From positions 1 to 64,000 of the forward strand of contig HF985624.1 in NCBI GenBank assembly GCA_000431155.1: a DNA stretch of 64,000 nucleotides, in the 5' to 3' direction. The stretch is from Bacteroides sp. CAG:927. Lineage in GTDB: Bacteria > Bacteroidota > Bacteroidia > Bacteroidales > Muribaculaceae. The position numbers and the translations under genes are program-made. Below are positions 15,306 through 24,177 of this stretch, in pieces; position 1 is the stretch's first letter, and each line of letters starts with the position of its first letter. The notes beneath the pieces were generated by a model. It was not told the origin of the DNA, did no database searches, and worked only from the letters and a program-made list of their open reading frames with translations.

Positions 15306-17297
15306 TTATTTGGTGCCGGGACGCGGAGTTTTGTTGGTTTCTTTGTCGCGGAAGCGGGCAAGGTTGTCGTAAAGTTCAGCGAGGTCAATCCGGCCGGCTT
15401 TCTGCATTTTTTTCAGTTCACGTTCGTTGGCTTTCTGTGTTCCAGTGCCAATGGAGCTCCAAGCTGCATCAACGACCTTTATTGCGGAGGCGTTGGTGGC
15501 TCTGCCGGGTGTAGCGAAGTATTCGTTGGAGGCTATGGCATTGATGTTGCCTTCGGTAATGGCATCGTAAAGCGCACGGTACTTGTCGGATTTCAGTTTG
15601 GAGCGTTCCCAAACGCCGGAATTGTTGAGGTATGCCAAATCGGCGGCTTCATCTTCGGGAGCAGCAGTCTGCACGGGGGTATCAACCTTGGGCGTTGTGT
15701 CCTCGTCGGCAACAGGCTGCGCCGGAGTAACGGTGTCAACACGTTCGGTAAGGGTGGTGGCGGCAGTGTCAACAGTATCGTCATCGGGAGAAGAAGATCC
15801 AATAGCTTTTGGAAGATACCATACCAAAGCAGCCGCTACGGCAACAGCCAGAATAAAGCCTACGATAGTGAGAATACGTTTGGTTTTGGGCTTTTCGGGC
15901 TGAGAGTCGGAGGTGTCATCATCGGAGTCGGAGAAATCCACTATTTCCGGCTGCACAGGTTTTTGTGGCATCGGCTTTTGTGGCTCTGTTTTCTGAGGCT
16001 CAGGCTTTTGTGACTCGGGTTTGTGCTTGACTTCGGCTACCTCCTGTCTGGCCGGTTGCGACGGTGTTTCTTGCTTGACCGGAGAAGTCATGTCAACATT
16101 GTAGGTTTCACCTCCGGGTGATGCGAGACGGTGTGCTCTGAAGCCATGAAAGTTGCCGGCACGGAGCTGGCAATATTCGGGGGAGCTTTTGCCAACAGCG
16201 ATACGCTGCTCAATAACTCGCGAATCGCTGAAGTTGAGGCGCAGAAGCACACTGCTTTCTTCCTGTTCAAGGGTGAATTGCAGAGGAGTGTCAGGGGAGA
16301 TTTGAGCGGGGGTGATGCTGCGCGTGGTGGAAATGAAGTTAGTGGAGGATATGCTGAGGCTTGCCACGCCCGAGGGGTGGAAATCAGTGCTTCGGAATAT
16401 TATTTTGTCACCATCCATGTCGGCAGGATGACCGTTGACGGTCACTGAGAACTGTCGCACGGGAGTGCCGTCGGGCATGCTGACTTCACATTTGCAGGGG
16501 AGTGAACGGAAGTCAATGCCGGCATGCAGGGCATCTTTCACCACGAGTGCCGGCCCTTGAATGGTGGCATAGCAATTGGGCTCATCGGGAGTAAATGTGA
16601 TGTCCACCGACTGGAAATGCGGCATGGAATAGGTGATGGTCAGAGGCTTGTTGGCCGGAGCGGTGTCGGTGGCAGCTGTCACATTTTTCGGGCAAACAAC
16701 AGCGAGAAGAGCTTCAGGAAGCCCCTGTAAACGAGGCAGGCTGCTGTTCAGTGCCACGATTGTGGCCGGAACAACGACAATATCGGTGTAGTCGGAATAT
16801 TGCGGCTGACGCGGGAATGTGAGAATACGGTTAAGCTCGGTGGGAGACACATAGGTGCGGTAGCAGATGCCGGAACGGTCAGCAGCCGGGGCGGCGCACG
16901 GACGACGGAGCGGTGCTACCGGAAATCCTATGGCGCGGATAAGATGATTGACTGTGGGTTCAGACAGCCGGTCAGTTTCACCAAGCTGGCTGCTAAGCTC
17001 GGCAAGGAGCTTTACGATAAGTCTCCCCGGGAGTAGCACATCGCTGTCAATCGAGACAGTGACAGCAAGAACGGGAGCATTGGGCGCATCGGCATGCAGA
17101 AGCGTGAAAACCAGTTTGTTTTGCCGTTGGCTAATGACATATCCGGTAGAAAAATTGGCGAACTGCTCGGCAATATTGCGACCATCAATGGCCGGGATAC
17201 GCGCGGCAGCTCCCTGGGGACACGTGAACATCGTGACCATGGAACCGCCATGATCGTAGCGCACGGCCACATCTATATATGGAAATTCTGCACTCAT
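15306..17297 (-). CDS. Unknown single-pass membrane protein with Pro-rich linker
   Basis: I do not recognise this 663-aa protein. It has no signal peptide. Residues 1 to about 400 look like beta-rich domains. Then comes a repetitive linker rich in Lys, Pro, Gln and Glu (KPEPQK-type units) and an acidic stretch. One transmembrane helix at about 475-493 is preceded by KPKTKR. A 170-residue C-terminal part follows, Thr/Asp-rich at first and helical and charged at the end. The positive-inside rule predicts the large N-terminal part in the cytoplasm. It is first in the envelope-glycan operon, just after a strong promoter. A sensor, scaffold or anti-sigma-like coupling role is possible but is only a guess. 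Confidence 0.7.
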   Translation of the reverse strand: MSAEFPYIDVAVRYDHGGSMVTMFTCPQGAAARIPAIDGRNIAEQFANFSTGYVISQRQNKLVFTLLHADAPNAPVLAVTVSIDSDVLLPGRLIVKLLAELSSQLGETDRLSEPTVNHLIRAIGFPVAPLRRPCAAPAADRSGICYRTYVSPTELNRILTFPRQPQYSDYTDIVVVPATIVALNSSLPRLQGLPEALLAVVCPKNVTAATDTAPANKPLTITYSMPHFQSVDITFTPDEPNCYATIQGPALVVKDALHAGIDFRSLPCKCEVSMPDGTPVRQFSVTVNGHPADMDGDKIIFRSTDFHPSGVASLSISSTNFISTTRSITPAQISPDTPLQFTLEQEESSVLLRLNFSDSRVIEQRIAVGKSSPEYCQLRAGNFHGFRAHRLASPGGETYNVDMTSPVKQETPSQPARQEVAEVKHKPESQKPEPQKTEPQKPMPQKPVQPEIVDFSDSDDDTSDSQPEKPKTKRILTIVGFILAVAVAAALVWYLPKAIGSSSPDDDTVDTAATTLTERVDTVTPAQPVADEDTTPKVDTPVQTAAPEDEAADLAYLNNSGVWERSKLKSDKYRALYDAITEGNINAIASNEYFATPGRATNASAIKVVDAAWSSIGTGTQKANERELKKMQKAGRIDLAELYDNLARFRDKETNKTPRPGTK

Positions 17298-17322
17298 TTT
17301 TCTGATAATAGGGTATTAAATG

Positions 17323-17353
17323 CAAATGTACATAAAAACCCAATACCTCGCAA
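17323..17353 (-). promoter_or_regulatory. Promoter of the 12-kb envelope operon
   Basis: On the minus strand TTG (17353 to 17351), exactly 20 nt, then TACATTTG (17330 to 17323): a full Bacteroidetes promoter. It lies 25 nt before the start of the unknown 663-aa protein. No comparable promoter is obvious inside the run of overlapping genes that follows. Confidence 0.75.
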
Positions 17354-17412
17354 CAAAAAAATTGATGACAAGAGAATGAGGCAGTGTAACGGAGTTCCGC
17401 GAGGGAGAAAAA

Positions 17413-18048
17413 TCAGATAGAGCCAAGCTCTACGGCACAAGCAACACGCTCAATTATGGCATCTTTCCGGTCTTTTTCGGGTCGGAAGTCGCCTTTGAGG
17501 TTCACTCCGAAGAAACGGCCGAATGTCTGCCAGAATCCGGCGCGGAAAGAACCAAGAAAAGCTTTGATGATAGAGTAGCTGTTTTGGTTGGTTTCGCGCT
17601 TGATGAGCTTTATAAGCATCTGAGCCTGAGATTTGGTGAATTTTTTAAGCACAGGCTTGTATTGCTTGAAGATGGCAGACTCCATGGCCTTGAGATAGTC
17701 TTCACGCTCCTTTTGAGTGGGGAAAGTTTCGATATACTCGTATGTTTCAAGCAGAGTTGCGCAGATGAGTTTGGCATACGGAAGTGTTTTCTTGACATCC
17801 CTAACGGTGCGCCAATAAAATTCTTCCTCTTTTTTGTTCTTGAACTTCAACGGTGGATAGACCACGACATCGTTGAGAACAATCATTTTTACTTCCTCAC
17901 CGTCAATGTCGGTATAATAGTACCCCCTTGCACCGGGTATGCGTCCGGTGCCCACTTCGTCAGGAAGAGTGGGAGCGGAAATCTGGGCTGCTGCTGCAAT
18001 AGAAGCCAAGCACAGAATTATGCAGAGAGTCAGGCGATGAATATTCAT
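17413..18048 (-). CDS. DUF4294 exported protein
   Basis: A secreted protein of 211 aa with a signal peptide (RLTLCIILCLASIAAAA). The mature part, with the MIVLNDVVVYPPLKFKNKKE and TVRDVKKTLPYAKL segments, matches DUF4294, a Bacteroidetes family of unknown function. I chose the ATG at 18048 so that the protein starts at its signal peptide; an in-frame ATG nine codons upstream adds nothing recognisable. It lies 36 nt after nadB and may share its transcript. Confidence 0.75.
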   Translation of the reverse strand: MNIHRLTLCIILCLASIAAAAQISAPTLPDEVGTGRIPGARGYYYTDIDGEEVKMIVLNDVVVYPPLKFKNKKEEEFYWRTVRDVKKTLPYAKLICATLLETYEYIETFPTQKEREDYLKAMESAIFKQYKPVLKKFTKSQAQMLIKLIKRETNQNSYSIIKAFLGSFRAGFWQTFGRFFGVNLKGDFRPEKDRKDAIIERVACAVELGSI

Positions 18049-18084
18049 ATATTCTATTAACGCCCGTTGTGGCAATTTGTTATA

Positions 18085-19665
18085 TTACATCTTGCCGTGA
18101 GTGGGCGGATAGTCAAGGGTGTAATGGAGTCCACGTGACTCATGGCGTTCCTTGGCCTGTCGCATGATGAGGTAGCCTACATTGATGATGTTGCGCAGCT
18201 CGCAAATTTCGCGAGAAGCCTTGGAGCATTTGAACAGGCGTTCAGTTTCCTCATAAAGAATGTCAAGACGGTTCCAAGCGCGATCAAGACGAAGGTTGCT
18301 TCTGACGATTCCCACATAGGCACTCATGATTTGCCCTACTTCCTTGATGCTTTGGGTGATAAGAACCATTTCTTCGTTATGGCGTGTTCCCTCATCGTTC
18401 CAGTCGGGCACATCATGCCGCAACTCGTAGGAATGTGAGTGCTCCAAGGCATGCTTGGCAGCGGCATCGGCATACACCACAGCCTCAATGAGCGAGTTGG
18501 ACGCAAGGCGGTTGCCACCGTGAAGGCCGGTGCAAGAACATTCGCCGACGGCGTACAGGCGGTGGATGGAGGATTCGCCGTTGGTGTCCACTTTGATGCC
18601 TCCGCAGAGGTAGTGGGCGGCGGGAGCTACGGGGATATAGTCCTTGGTGATGTCAATGCCGAGGCTCAGGCATTTGGCATATATATTGGGGAAATGCTTT
18701 TTGGTTTCTTCGGGGTCCTTGTGAGTCACATCAAGGTACACATGATCATCGCCGTGAAGTTTCATCTCGGAGTCAATGGCGCGCGCCACAATGTCGCGTG
18801 GAGCGAGAGAAAGGCGCGAGTCATAGTTCTGCATGAATTCTTCCCCTTTGAGGTTGCGGAGCACCGCGCCGTACCCGCGCATGGCTTCGGTGATCAGGAA
18901 TGAAGGACGGTCGCCGGGATGATAGAGGGCAGTGGGATGGAACTGGATAAATTCCATATCGCTTACGGTGCCTTTGGCGCGATACACCATGGCTATTCCG
19001 TCGCCGGTGGCAACAAGCGGGTTGGTGGTAGTGGTGTAAACGGCACCGACACCACCGGTGGCCATGAGGGTGACACGAGCAAGGAACTTGTCAACGCTGC
19101 CGTTGTCGAGATTGAGCACGTACGCTCCGTAGCAAGTGATGTCGGGTGTACGTCGTGTAACAATCTTGCCCAAATGGTGCTGGGTTATTATCTCAATGGC
19201 AAAATGATGCTCAAAAATGGTGATGTTGGGGTTGTTTTTTACGGCTTTGATGAGGCTTTGCTGAATTTCGTATCCGGTGTTGTCGGCATGGTGCAGGATG
19301 CGGAATTCGCTGTGGCCGCCTTCGCGGTGTAGGTCAAAAGAGCCGTCTTCCTTTTTGTCAAAATCCACTCCCCACTCCAGCAGCTGACGAATTTGTTCGG
19401 GTGCATTAGTGACCACTTTTTCCACAGCTTCGGGATTAGAGAGCCAGTCACCGGCTACCATAGTGTCGTGGATATGTTTCTGAAAGTCATCTACTTCCAG
19501 GTTGGTAACAGAAGCTACGCCACCTTGAGCAAGAGCGGTGTTTGCTTCATCGAGCGTGGTTTTGCATACCAAAGCCACTTTGCCGCCTTTAGCGGCCACT
19601 TTCAGAGCGAAGCTCATACCGGCAATGCCGGAACCAATCACGAGATAATCAAATTCGTAGGTCAT
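18085..19665 (-). CDS. nadB: L-aspartate oxidase
   Basis: A flavoenzyme that oxidises L-aspartate to iminoaspartate, the first step of de novo NAD synthesis. At 526 aa it has the FAD-binding GSGIAGMSFA near residues 11-20, ALAQGGVASV, the HREGGHSEFRI active-site region and ATGGVGAVY. The C-terminal helical domain of the succinate dehydrogenase/fumarate reductase flavoprotein superfamily completes it. The EFIQFHPTALYHPG segment is typical of NadB. nadA and nadC are not nearby. It follows mrp by 28 nt. Confidence 0.95.
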   Translation of the reverse strand: MTYEFDYLVIGSGIAGMSFALKVAAKGGKVALVCKTTLDEANTALAQGGVASVTNLEVDDFQKHIHDTMVAGDWLSNPEAVEKVVTNAPEQIRQLLEWGVDFDKKEDGSFDLHREGGHSEFRILHHADNTGYEIQQSLIKAVKNNPNITIFEHHFAIEIITQHHLGKIVTRRTPDITCYGAYVLNLDNGSVDKFLARVTLMATGGVGAVYTTTTNPLVATGDGIAMVYRAKGTVSDMEFIQFHPTALYHPGDRPSFLITEAMRGYGAVLRNLKGEEFMQNYDSRLSLAPRDIVARAIDSEMKLHGDDHVYLDVTHKDPEETKKHFPNIYAKCLSLGIDITKDYIPVAPAAHYLCGGIKVDTNGESSIHRLYAVGECSCTGLHGGNRLASNSLIEAVVYADAAAKHALEHSHSYELRHDVPDWNDEGTRHNEEMVLITQSIKEVGQIMSAYVGIVRSNLRLDRAWNRLDILYEETERLFKCSKASREICELRNIINVGYLIMRQAKERHESRGLHYTLDYPPTHGKM

Positions 19666-19693
19666 AGTGAGGGAGAAGGGAGGTGAATGCTGA

Positions 19694-20797
19694 TTATTTT
19701 TTAGTTACGTTGACTTTGATGGTAGGAGGTAATGTGGCCTCACGTTCAGCCACGGCATCAACCACCTCATGGGCAAGATGCAGAAAAGCGTGGGCAGTAA
19801 CGGTGTCGGCGAGAGCAATGGGATGGCCGTTGTCGGAATCATCGCAAATGCTCTGAACCAAAGGAATCTGGGCCAACAGGCGCACATGAAGCTCGCGGGC
19901 AAGCTCAACGGCACCTTCACGGCCAAAGAGGTAGTAACGCTCGTCAGGATGCTTCTCGGGGGTGAACCATGCCATGTTCTCTACAAGTCCGAGAATGGGA
20001 ACATTGACTTTTTCGCCCGTGAACATGGCAATGCCTTTGCGCGCATCGGCCAGAGCTACTTGCTGCGGTGTGCTGACAATGACAACCCCGGTGATGGGAA
20101 GAGTCTGGACGAGAGTGAGGTGTATGTCGGAAGTGCCCGGCGGCATGTCAATGACGAAATAGTCAAGGTCGCCCCAATCGGCTTCCTCAATCAGCTGTCG
20201 CAGAGCGTTGGATGCCATTGAGCCGCGCCAAAGCACGGGACTGTTCTTGTCAACAAGAAAGCCTATGGACAGGAGCTTTACTCCATAGCGTTCGGTGGGG
20301 ATGATAAGCTGCCGTCCGTCAACTTCATGCATATAAAGCTGTTCGTCCTCTATGCCAAACATTTTAGGTACACTCGGGCCGAATATGTCGGCGTCAAGAA
20401 GCCCTACCTTGTAGCCTTCGCGAGCAAGAGCGACGGCAAGGTTTGCGGCAACTGTGGATTTGCCTACTCCACCTTTGCCGGATGAGACTCCGATGATGTG
20501 TTTTACACCGGGCAGTACCTGAGGCTTCTGTTGCGGGGTGATGTCAGGTACCTTGGTGTGTATGGTCACTTTCACTTCAGGTGAAATGTAGGTGTGAATG
20601 GCAGCTTCGGAGGCTTTAATCAGAGATTTAATGAACGGATCGGTGGGTTTGGTGAATACCAGAGAGAATTCCACCGAAGAACCGGAAATGCGTATGTCGT
20701 CCTCAACCATGTTGAGGGATACTATGTCCTTGCCGTTGCCGGGGTAGCGCACATTGCGCAGGGCATCAAGAATGAGGGCTGGATAGAGTGTTTCCAT
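19694..20797 (-). CDS. mrp: Mrp/ApbC-type iron-sulfur carrier ATPase
   Basis: A P-loop ATPase that holds and transfers Fe-S clusters. An N-terminal DUF59/MIP18 domain (about 1-85) is followed by the deviant Walker A KGGVGKS at residues 108-114, DADIFGPSVP and VIDMPPGTSD. The region that carries CxxC in E. coli Mrp reads NMAWFTPEKHPDERYYLFG here, without cysteines; I believe this is common in Bacteroidetes, so cluster binding may differ. It sits 15 nt after trmB and 28 nt before nadB, an FAD enzyme. Confidence 0.92.
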   Translation of the reverse strand: METLYPALILDALRNVRYPGNGKDIVSLNMVEDDIRISGSSVEFSLVFTKPTDPFIKSLIKASEAAIHTYISPEVKVTIHTKVPDITPQQKPQVLPGVKHIIGVSSGKGGVGKSTVAANLAVALAREGYKVGLLDADIFGPSVPKMFGIEDEQLYMHEVDGRQLIIPTERYGVKLLSIGFLVDKNSPVLWRGSMASNALRQLIEEADWGDLDYFVIDMPPGTSDIHLTLVQTLPITGVVIVSTPQQVALADARKGIAMFTGEKVNVPILGLVENMAWFTPEKHPDERYYLFGREGAVELARELHVRLLAQIPLVQSICDDSDNGHPIALADTVTAHAFLHLAHEVVDAVAEREATLPPTIKVNVTKK

Positions 20798-20812
20798 ATC
20801 GGATAAAAATAA

Positions 20813-21601
20813 TTATTCTGTGATATCCTTTGGCGTGACAACCGGGTTGCAAAGCCAAGGGCATTGGACCTCACCACGTGAGTAACTGCGGTAGGTGTCA
20901 TGTTCTATCTCTACCTGTGGTTCGCGCAGGTCGGTATCAGCTGGCAGCTTCAATGCTATATATTTAATGGTGAGTCCACGGTCAAGCCACTGCTGCTCGT
21001 AGTGAGTGCGAATGCCGAGAATGGGGTTTCCCGCATGTGTAAGGTAAAGATCCTTTGTGTTCTCTATGACAGGGAGATTGTTTTCTTTGGCCAGTTCGCA
21101 GGTGTAGGTGTAGAGGAAAGGACTGTCGGTTTTGAGATGAATTAACCCTCCGGGCTTGAGTATGCTTCGGTAAAGCTGCAAGAAACGTGTGGATGTGAGG
21201 CGTTTGCGCACTTTCTTCATCTGAGGGTCGGGAAAAGTGATCCAGATTTCACTTACCTCACCCGGGGCAAAAAAGTGACTCATAAGCTCAATGTCGGTGC
21301 GCAAAAAGGCCACGTTGCCGAGCTGCATCTCGCGAACCCTGCATGCACCGGTCCACATGCGAGCACCTTTTATATCCACGCCTATGAAATTCTTGTCGGG
21401 ATGCTGCAAGGCAAGCCCCACGGTGTATTCTCCTTTGCCGCATCCAAGCTCCAGCACAATGGGGTTGGAATTATGAAAGAAATCGGCATTCCATGAGCCA
21501 CGGAAAGGGAAGTTGCCTTTCTGAAGCTCTCCAAAGGGGTATTGGAGCACAAAATCCATTGTGCTCATGTCGGAGAATTTCTTGAGTTTGTTTTTGCCCA
21601 T
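20813..21601 (-). CDS. trmB: tRNA (guanine46-N7)-methyltransferase
   Basis: A SAM-dependent methyltransferase forming m7G46 in tRNA. The SAM site is VLELGCGKGEYTVGLA, with GVDIKGARM after it. The catalytic region EIWITFPDPQMKK and the downstream THYEQQWL segment are typical of TrmB. At 262 aa it is slightly longer than E. coli TrmB, with a C-terminal extension (EIEHDTYRSYSRGEVQCPWL). The N-terminus MGKNKLKKF is the usual Bacteroidetes start. It has its own promoter box after the frr terminator and leads mrp and nadB. Confidence 0.95.
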   Translation of the reverse strand: MGKNKLKKFSDMSTMDFVLQYPFGELQKGNFPFRGSWNADFFHNSNPIVLELGCGKGEYTVGLALQHPDKNFIGVDIKGARMWTGACRVREMQLGNVAFLRTDIELMSHFFAPGEVSEIWITFPDPQMKKVRKRLTSTRFLQLYRSILKPGGLIHLKTDSPFLYTYTCELAKENNLPVIENTKDLYLTHAGNPILGIRTHYEQQWLDRGLTIKYIALKLPADTDLREPQVEIEHDTYRSYSRGEVQCPWLCNPVVTPKDITE

Positions 21602-21623
21602 AAGCAGAGATGAATAGTGAGTG

Positions 21624-21631
21624 CAAAAGTA
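21624..21631 (-). promoter_or_regulatory. -7 box of the trmB-mrp-nadB unit
   Basis: The minus strand reads TACTTTTG (TAnnTTTG), 22 nt before the trmB ATG and directly after the frr terminator. No good -33 TTG is seen, because the upstream DNA is the terminator stem itself. Confidence 0.5.
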
Positions 21632-21664
21632 ATAAAAATCCCGAAGCTTGAAAACTTCGGGATT
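21631..21664 (-). terminator. Intrinsic terminator after frr
   Basis: The minus strand has a 10-bp perfect stem (AATCCCGAAG with CTTCGGGATT), an 8-nt loop and a T-rich tail (TTTATT). It ends the pyrH-frr transcript before the trmB promoter. Confidence 0.85.
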
Positions 21665-21687
21665 ATATTTGAGAGATAAGCAGTAGC

Positions 21688-22245
21688 CTATACAGTGAGG
21701 ATTTCTTTCTCTTTGGCGGCGAAAAGCTCATCAATTTTCTTAAGATATTTGTCATGAAGCTTTTGAGCGGTGGCTTCGGCATCTTTTTCGGTGTCTTCCG
21801 GAAGACCCTGCTTTATGGCTTTCTTGAGACCTTCAATTGCTTCGCGACGAGCGTTGCGTACAGAAACTTTGGCGGTTTCGGCTTCGGCCTTGCTCTGCTT
21901 AACGAGGGTTTTGCGACGCTCCTCGGTGAGAGGCGGGATGCTGAGGCGAATCACTTCGCCGTTGTTTTCGGGCGTGATACCAAGCTCGGAGTTGATGATT
22001 GCTTTTTCAATTTCTTTGAACATGGCCTTTTCCCAAGGGGTTATGGCAATTGTGCGTGCATCGGGCACGGATACGTTGGCCACATTGGAGATGGGAACGG
22101 CACTGCCGTAGTATTCCACACGAATGCCGTCAATGATTTTGGGATTGGCTTTGCCGGCACGGATGTGAGCAAGGGCTTCGTCGAGGTAGGCGACTGCGAG
22201 TTCCATTTTTTCCTCGGCGGGGTTGAGATAATCTTTAACGTCCAT
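21688..22245 (-). CDS. frr: Ribosome recycling factor
   Basis: Splits post-termination ribosomes together with EF-G. Length is 185 aa, as usual. The family segments are LAHIRAGKANPKIIDGIRVEYYGS, ARTIAITPWEK, IRLSIPPLTEERRKTLVKQ and VRNARREA. The gene follows pyrH by 18 nt, a pairing found in many bacteria, and is closed by a strong terminator. Confidence 0.98.
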   Translation of the reverse strand: MDVKDYLNPAEEKMELAVAYLDEALAHIRAGKANPKIIDGIRVEYYGSAVPISNVANVSVPDARTIAITPWEKAMFKEIEKAIINSELGITPENNGEVIRLSIPPLTEERRKTLVKQSKAEAETAKVSVRNARREAIEGLKKAIKQGLPEDTEKDAEATAQKLHDKYLKKIDELFAAKEKEILTV

Positions 22246-22263
22246 ATATAGCTGTTTTTTTGA

Positions 22264-22974
22264 TTAATATACTAATGTGCCGATAGGCTCACCTGCAAGC
22301 ACTTTGGCAAGGTTGCCACGTGTGTCCATGTCGAATACAACGATAGGCATCTTGTTTTCTTTGCAAAGGGCAGTCGCGGTGAGGTCCATTACTTTGAGTC
22401 CCCGGGTGTAAACTTCATCGTAGGTGATTTCGGTGAATTTTACGGCATCGGGATGTTTTTCGGGGTCGGCAGTGTATATGCCGTCCACACGAGTGCCTTT
22501 GAGCATCACATCGGCTTCAACCTCTACAGCGCGTAGGGCACTGCCGGTGTCGGTGGTGAAGAAGGGGTTGCCTGTTCCGCCGGAAATTATGGCAACAGTG
22601 CCTGCTTGCAGTGTCTCAATGGCACGCCACTTGCTATAGTGCTCTCCAATAGGAAACATGTTGATGGCGGTGAACACTTTGGCCGGCTGTCCGACGGCTT
22701 CGAGAGCGGAGCTGAGGGCAAGAGAGTTGATAACAGTGGCAAGCATGCCCATCTGGTCGCCTTTGACGCGGTCAAACCCTTTGGATGCGCCCTGAAGGCC
22801 ACGGAAAATATTGCCTCCTCCAATTACAATTGCCACTTGTACGCCGTTCTGAACGGCTTGTGCTATTTGTTCGGCATAGTCGGCAAGACGCTTGGTGTCA
22901 ATGCCGTAGTGCTGCTCGCCCATAAGGGATTCGCCACTGAGCTTAAGGAGCACACGGGAGTATTTGGTTCTCAT
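22264..22974 (-). CDS. pyrH: UMP kinase
   Basis: Hexameric bacterial UMP kinase of the amino acid kinase fold, which makes UDP for RNA and for sugar nucleotides such as those used by the murein genes in this window. Visible motifs are LKLSGESLMG at the N-terminus, VIGGGNIFRG, DQMGMLATVINSLAL and ISGGTGNPFFTTDT. Length (236 aa) is typical. It starts 1 nt after the endonuclease/exonuclease/phosphatase gene and precedes frr. Confidence 0.98.
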   Translation of the reverse strand: MRTKYSRVLLKLSGESLMGEQHYGIDTKRLADYAEQIAQAVQNGVQVAIVIGGGNIFRGLQGASKGFDRVKGDQMGMLATVINSLALSSALEAVGQPAKVFTAINMFPIGEHYSKWRAIETLQAGTVAIISGGTGNPFFTTDTGSALRAVEVEADVMLKGTRVDGIYTADPEKHPDAVKFTEITYDEVYTRGLKVMDLTATALCKENKMPIVVFDMDTRGNLAKVLAGEPIGTLVY

Positions 22975-22975
22975 A

Positions 22976-24028
22976 TCATTTAACTCTTTTAATCAGAAAT
23001 ATTTCGGTAGGGAAGTGGTCGGAGTAACCGTTGAGCCATCTGCCGGCAGAATAAGTGCGGAGCGGCTGGTCGCTGTTGTCCTGACGCAGGAAGTTGAAGT
23101 TGTTGACTTTGCATTTCCAGTATTCAAGACCCGAGGGAGTATTATTTTCTTTAAGAGCCGTGCCACCTACGATGATTTGGTCAAAAAGGTTCCAAGCTCC
23201 TTTGTAAGCGAGTGTGCCGATGCCTTTGTCCAGCATTTTCCACCACGGGTTGTAGAATCCGTGGTCGGCCACCTTGTCGGGGTTTTTCATTGCGCCGAGT
23301 ACTTTGGCGCAAGATTTGTCGTAAGGGTCATCGTTGAGGTCGCCCATAATGACAACAGCCTGTTTCGGGTCAATAGCCCATACGCTGTCGGCGATATGTT
23401 TGCTGAGTGCGGCAGCGGCTTCACGTAAGTGTGAGGATTGCTCCTGACCGCCAAGTCTTGAAGGCCAATGGTTGACTATAATGCTTATGCGCTCGCCGCC
23501 AAGCAAACCGGTGACGCACATCTGGTCGCGGGTGCGGAAATTATCAAACCCTTCTCTGGGAATCTTGAGGGTGTGATTAGTTACGTTTTCTACTTTAAAA
23601 AAGCGCGGATTATAAAGCAGGGCAACATCCACTCCACGACGGTCGGGGGAGTCATGATGGATGACCTGGAACATGGATTTGCGTATGGCGGGTTCCCGTA
23701 CAAGGTCGTCAAGAACAGATTTGTTCTCAATTTCGGAAACACCGATTATTGCCGGTCCAAGAGGAGTGGTTTCTGTTTTCATAGCCTCAATGGCGCGGGC
23801 AAGGTTCTGAAGCTTGGCGCGGTATTTACGCCCATCCCACTGGCGGGAACCATTGGGTGAAAACTCCAAGTCGTAGTTGCCATTGTTGTTGATTGTGTCA
23901 AAAAGATTTTCAAGGTTATAAAAAGCCACACCATATACGGCTATTTTGCCCTGGGCGTGGATATTAGCCGGAATGCAAAGTGTAAGGACCATGCATAGGG
24001 GCAAGAGAAAACGGGTTATGGGTTTCAT
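22976..24028 (-). CDS. Exported endonuclease/exonuclease/phosphatase family protein
   Basis: A Mg-dependent phosphodiesterase-fold protein of 350 aa with a signal peptide (FLLPLCMVLTLCIPANIHA), so it acts outside the cytoplasm. The EEP motifs are YNLENLFD, GVSEIENKSVL (metal-binding Glu), VDVALLYNP, VNHWPSR, MGDLNDDPYD and the final SDHFPTEI. I chose the ATG at 24028, where the signal peptide begins; the upstream in-frame ATG adds 14 non-hydrophobic residues. The substrate may be nucleic acid or a phospholipid or sugar headgroup and cannot be told apart here. It probably cotranscribes with pyrH and frr. Confidence 0.85.
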   Translation of the reverse strand: MKPITRFLLPLCMVLTLCIPANIHAQGKIAVYGVAFYNLENLFDTINNNGNYDLEFSPNGSRQWDGRKYRAKLQNLARAIEAMKTETTPLGPAIIGVSEIENKSVLDDLVREPAIRKSMFQVIHHDSPDRRGVDVALLYNPRFFKVENVTNHTLKIPREGFDNFRTRDQMCVTGLLGGERISIIVNHWPSRLGGQEQSSHLREAAAALSKHIADSVWAIDPKQAVVIMGDLNDDPYDKSCAKVLGAMKNPDKVADHGFYNPWWKMLDKGIGTLAYKGAWNLFDQIIVGGTALKENNTPSGLEYWKCKVNNFNFLRQDNSDQPLRTYSAGRWLNGYSDHFPTEIFLIKRVK

Positions 24029-24120
24029 ATGTAATGAAGGGTTGTTGAAATTTTGCGTAAATATAACCATAAATCCCGATACAATTTATAATTCGCGAGT
24101 CATAATTCGCAGAAGAAGTC

Positions 24121-24156
24121 AAAAAAAGCAGCCGAACTCGTATGGAGGCAGCTGCT
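24121..24156 (-). terminator. Intrinsic terminator after the second histidine phosphatase
   Basis: The minus strand has AGCAGC paired with GCTGCT across a loop of about 18 nt, followed by seven T. The stem is short, but the T run is good and the site lies just downstream of the stop at 24178. Confidence 0.65.
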
Positions 24157-24177
24157 GTGTGTGATTGTGTTGAAGGT

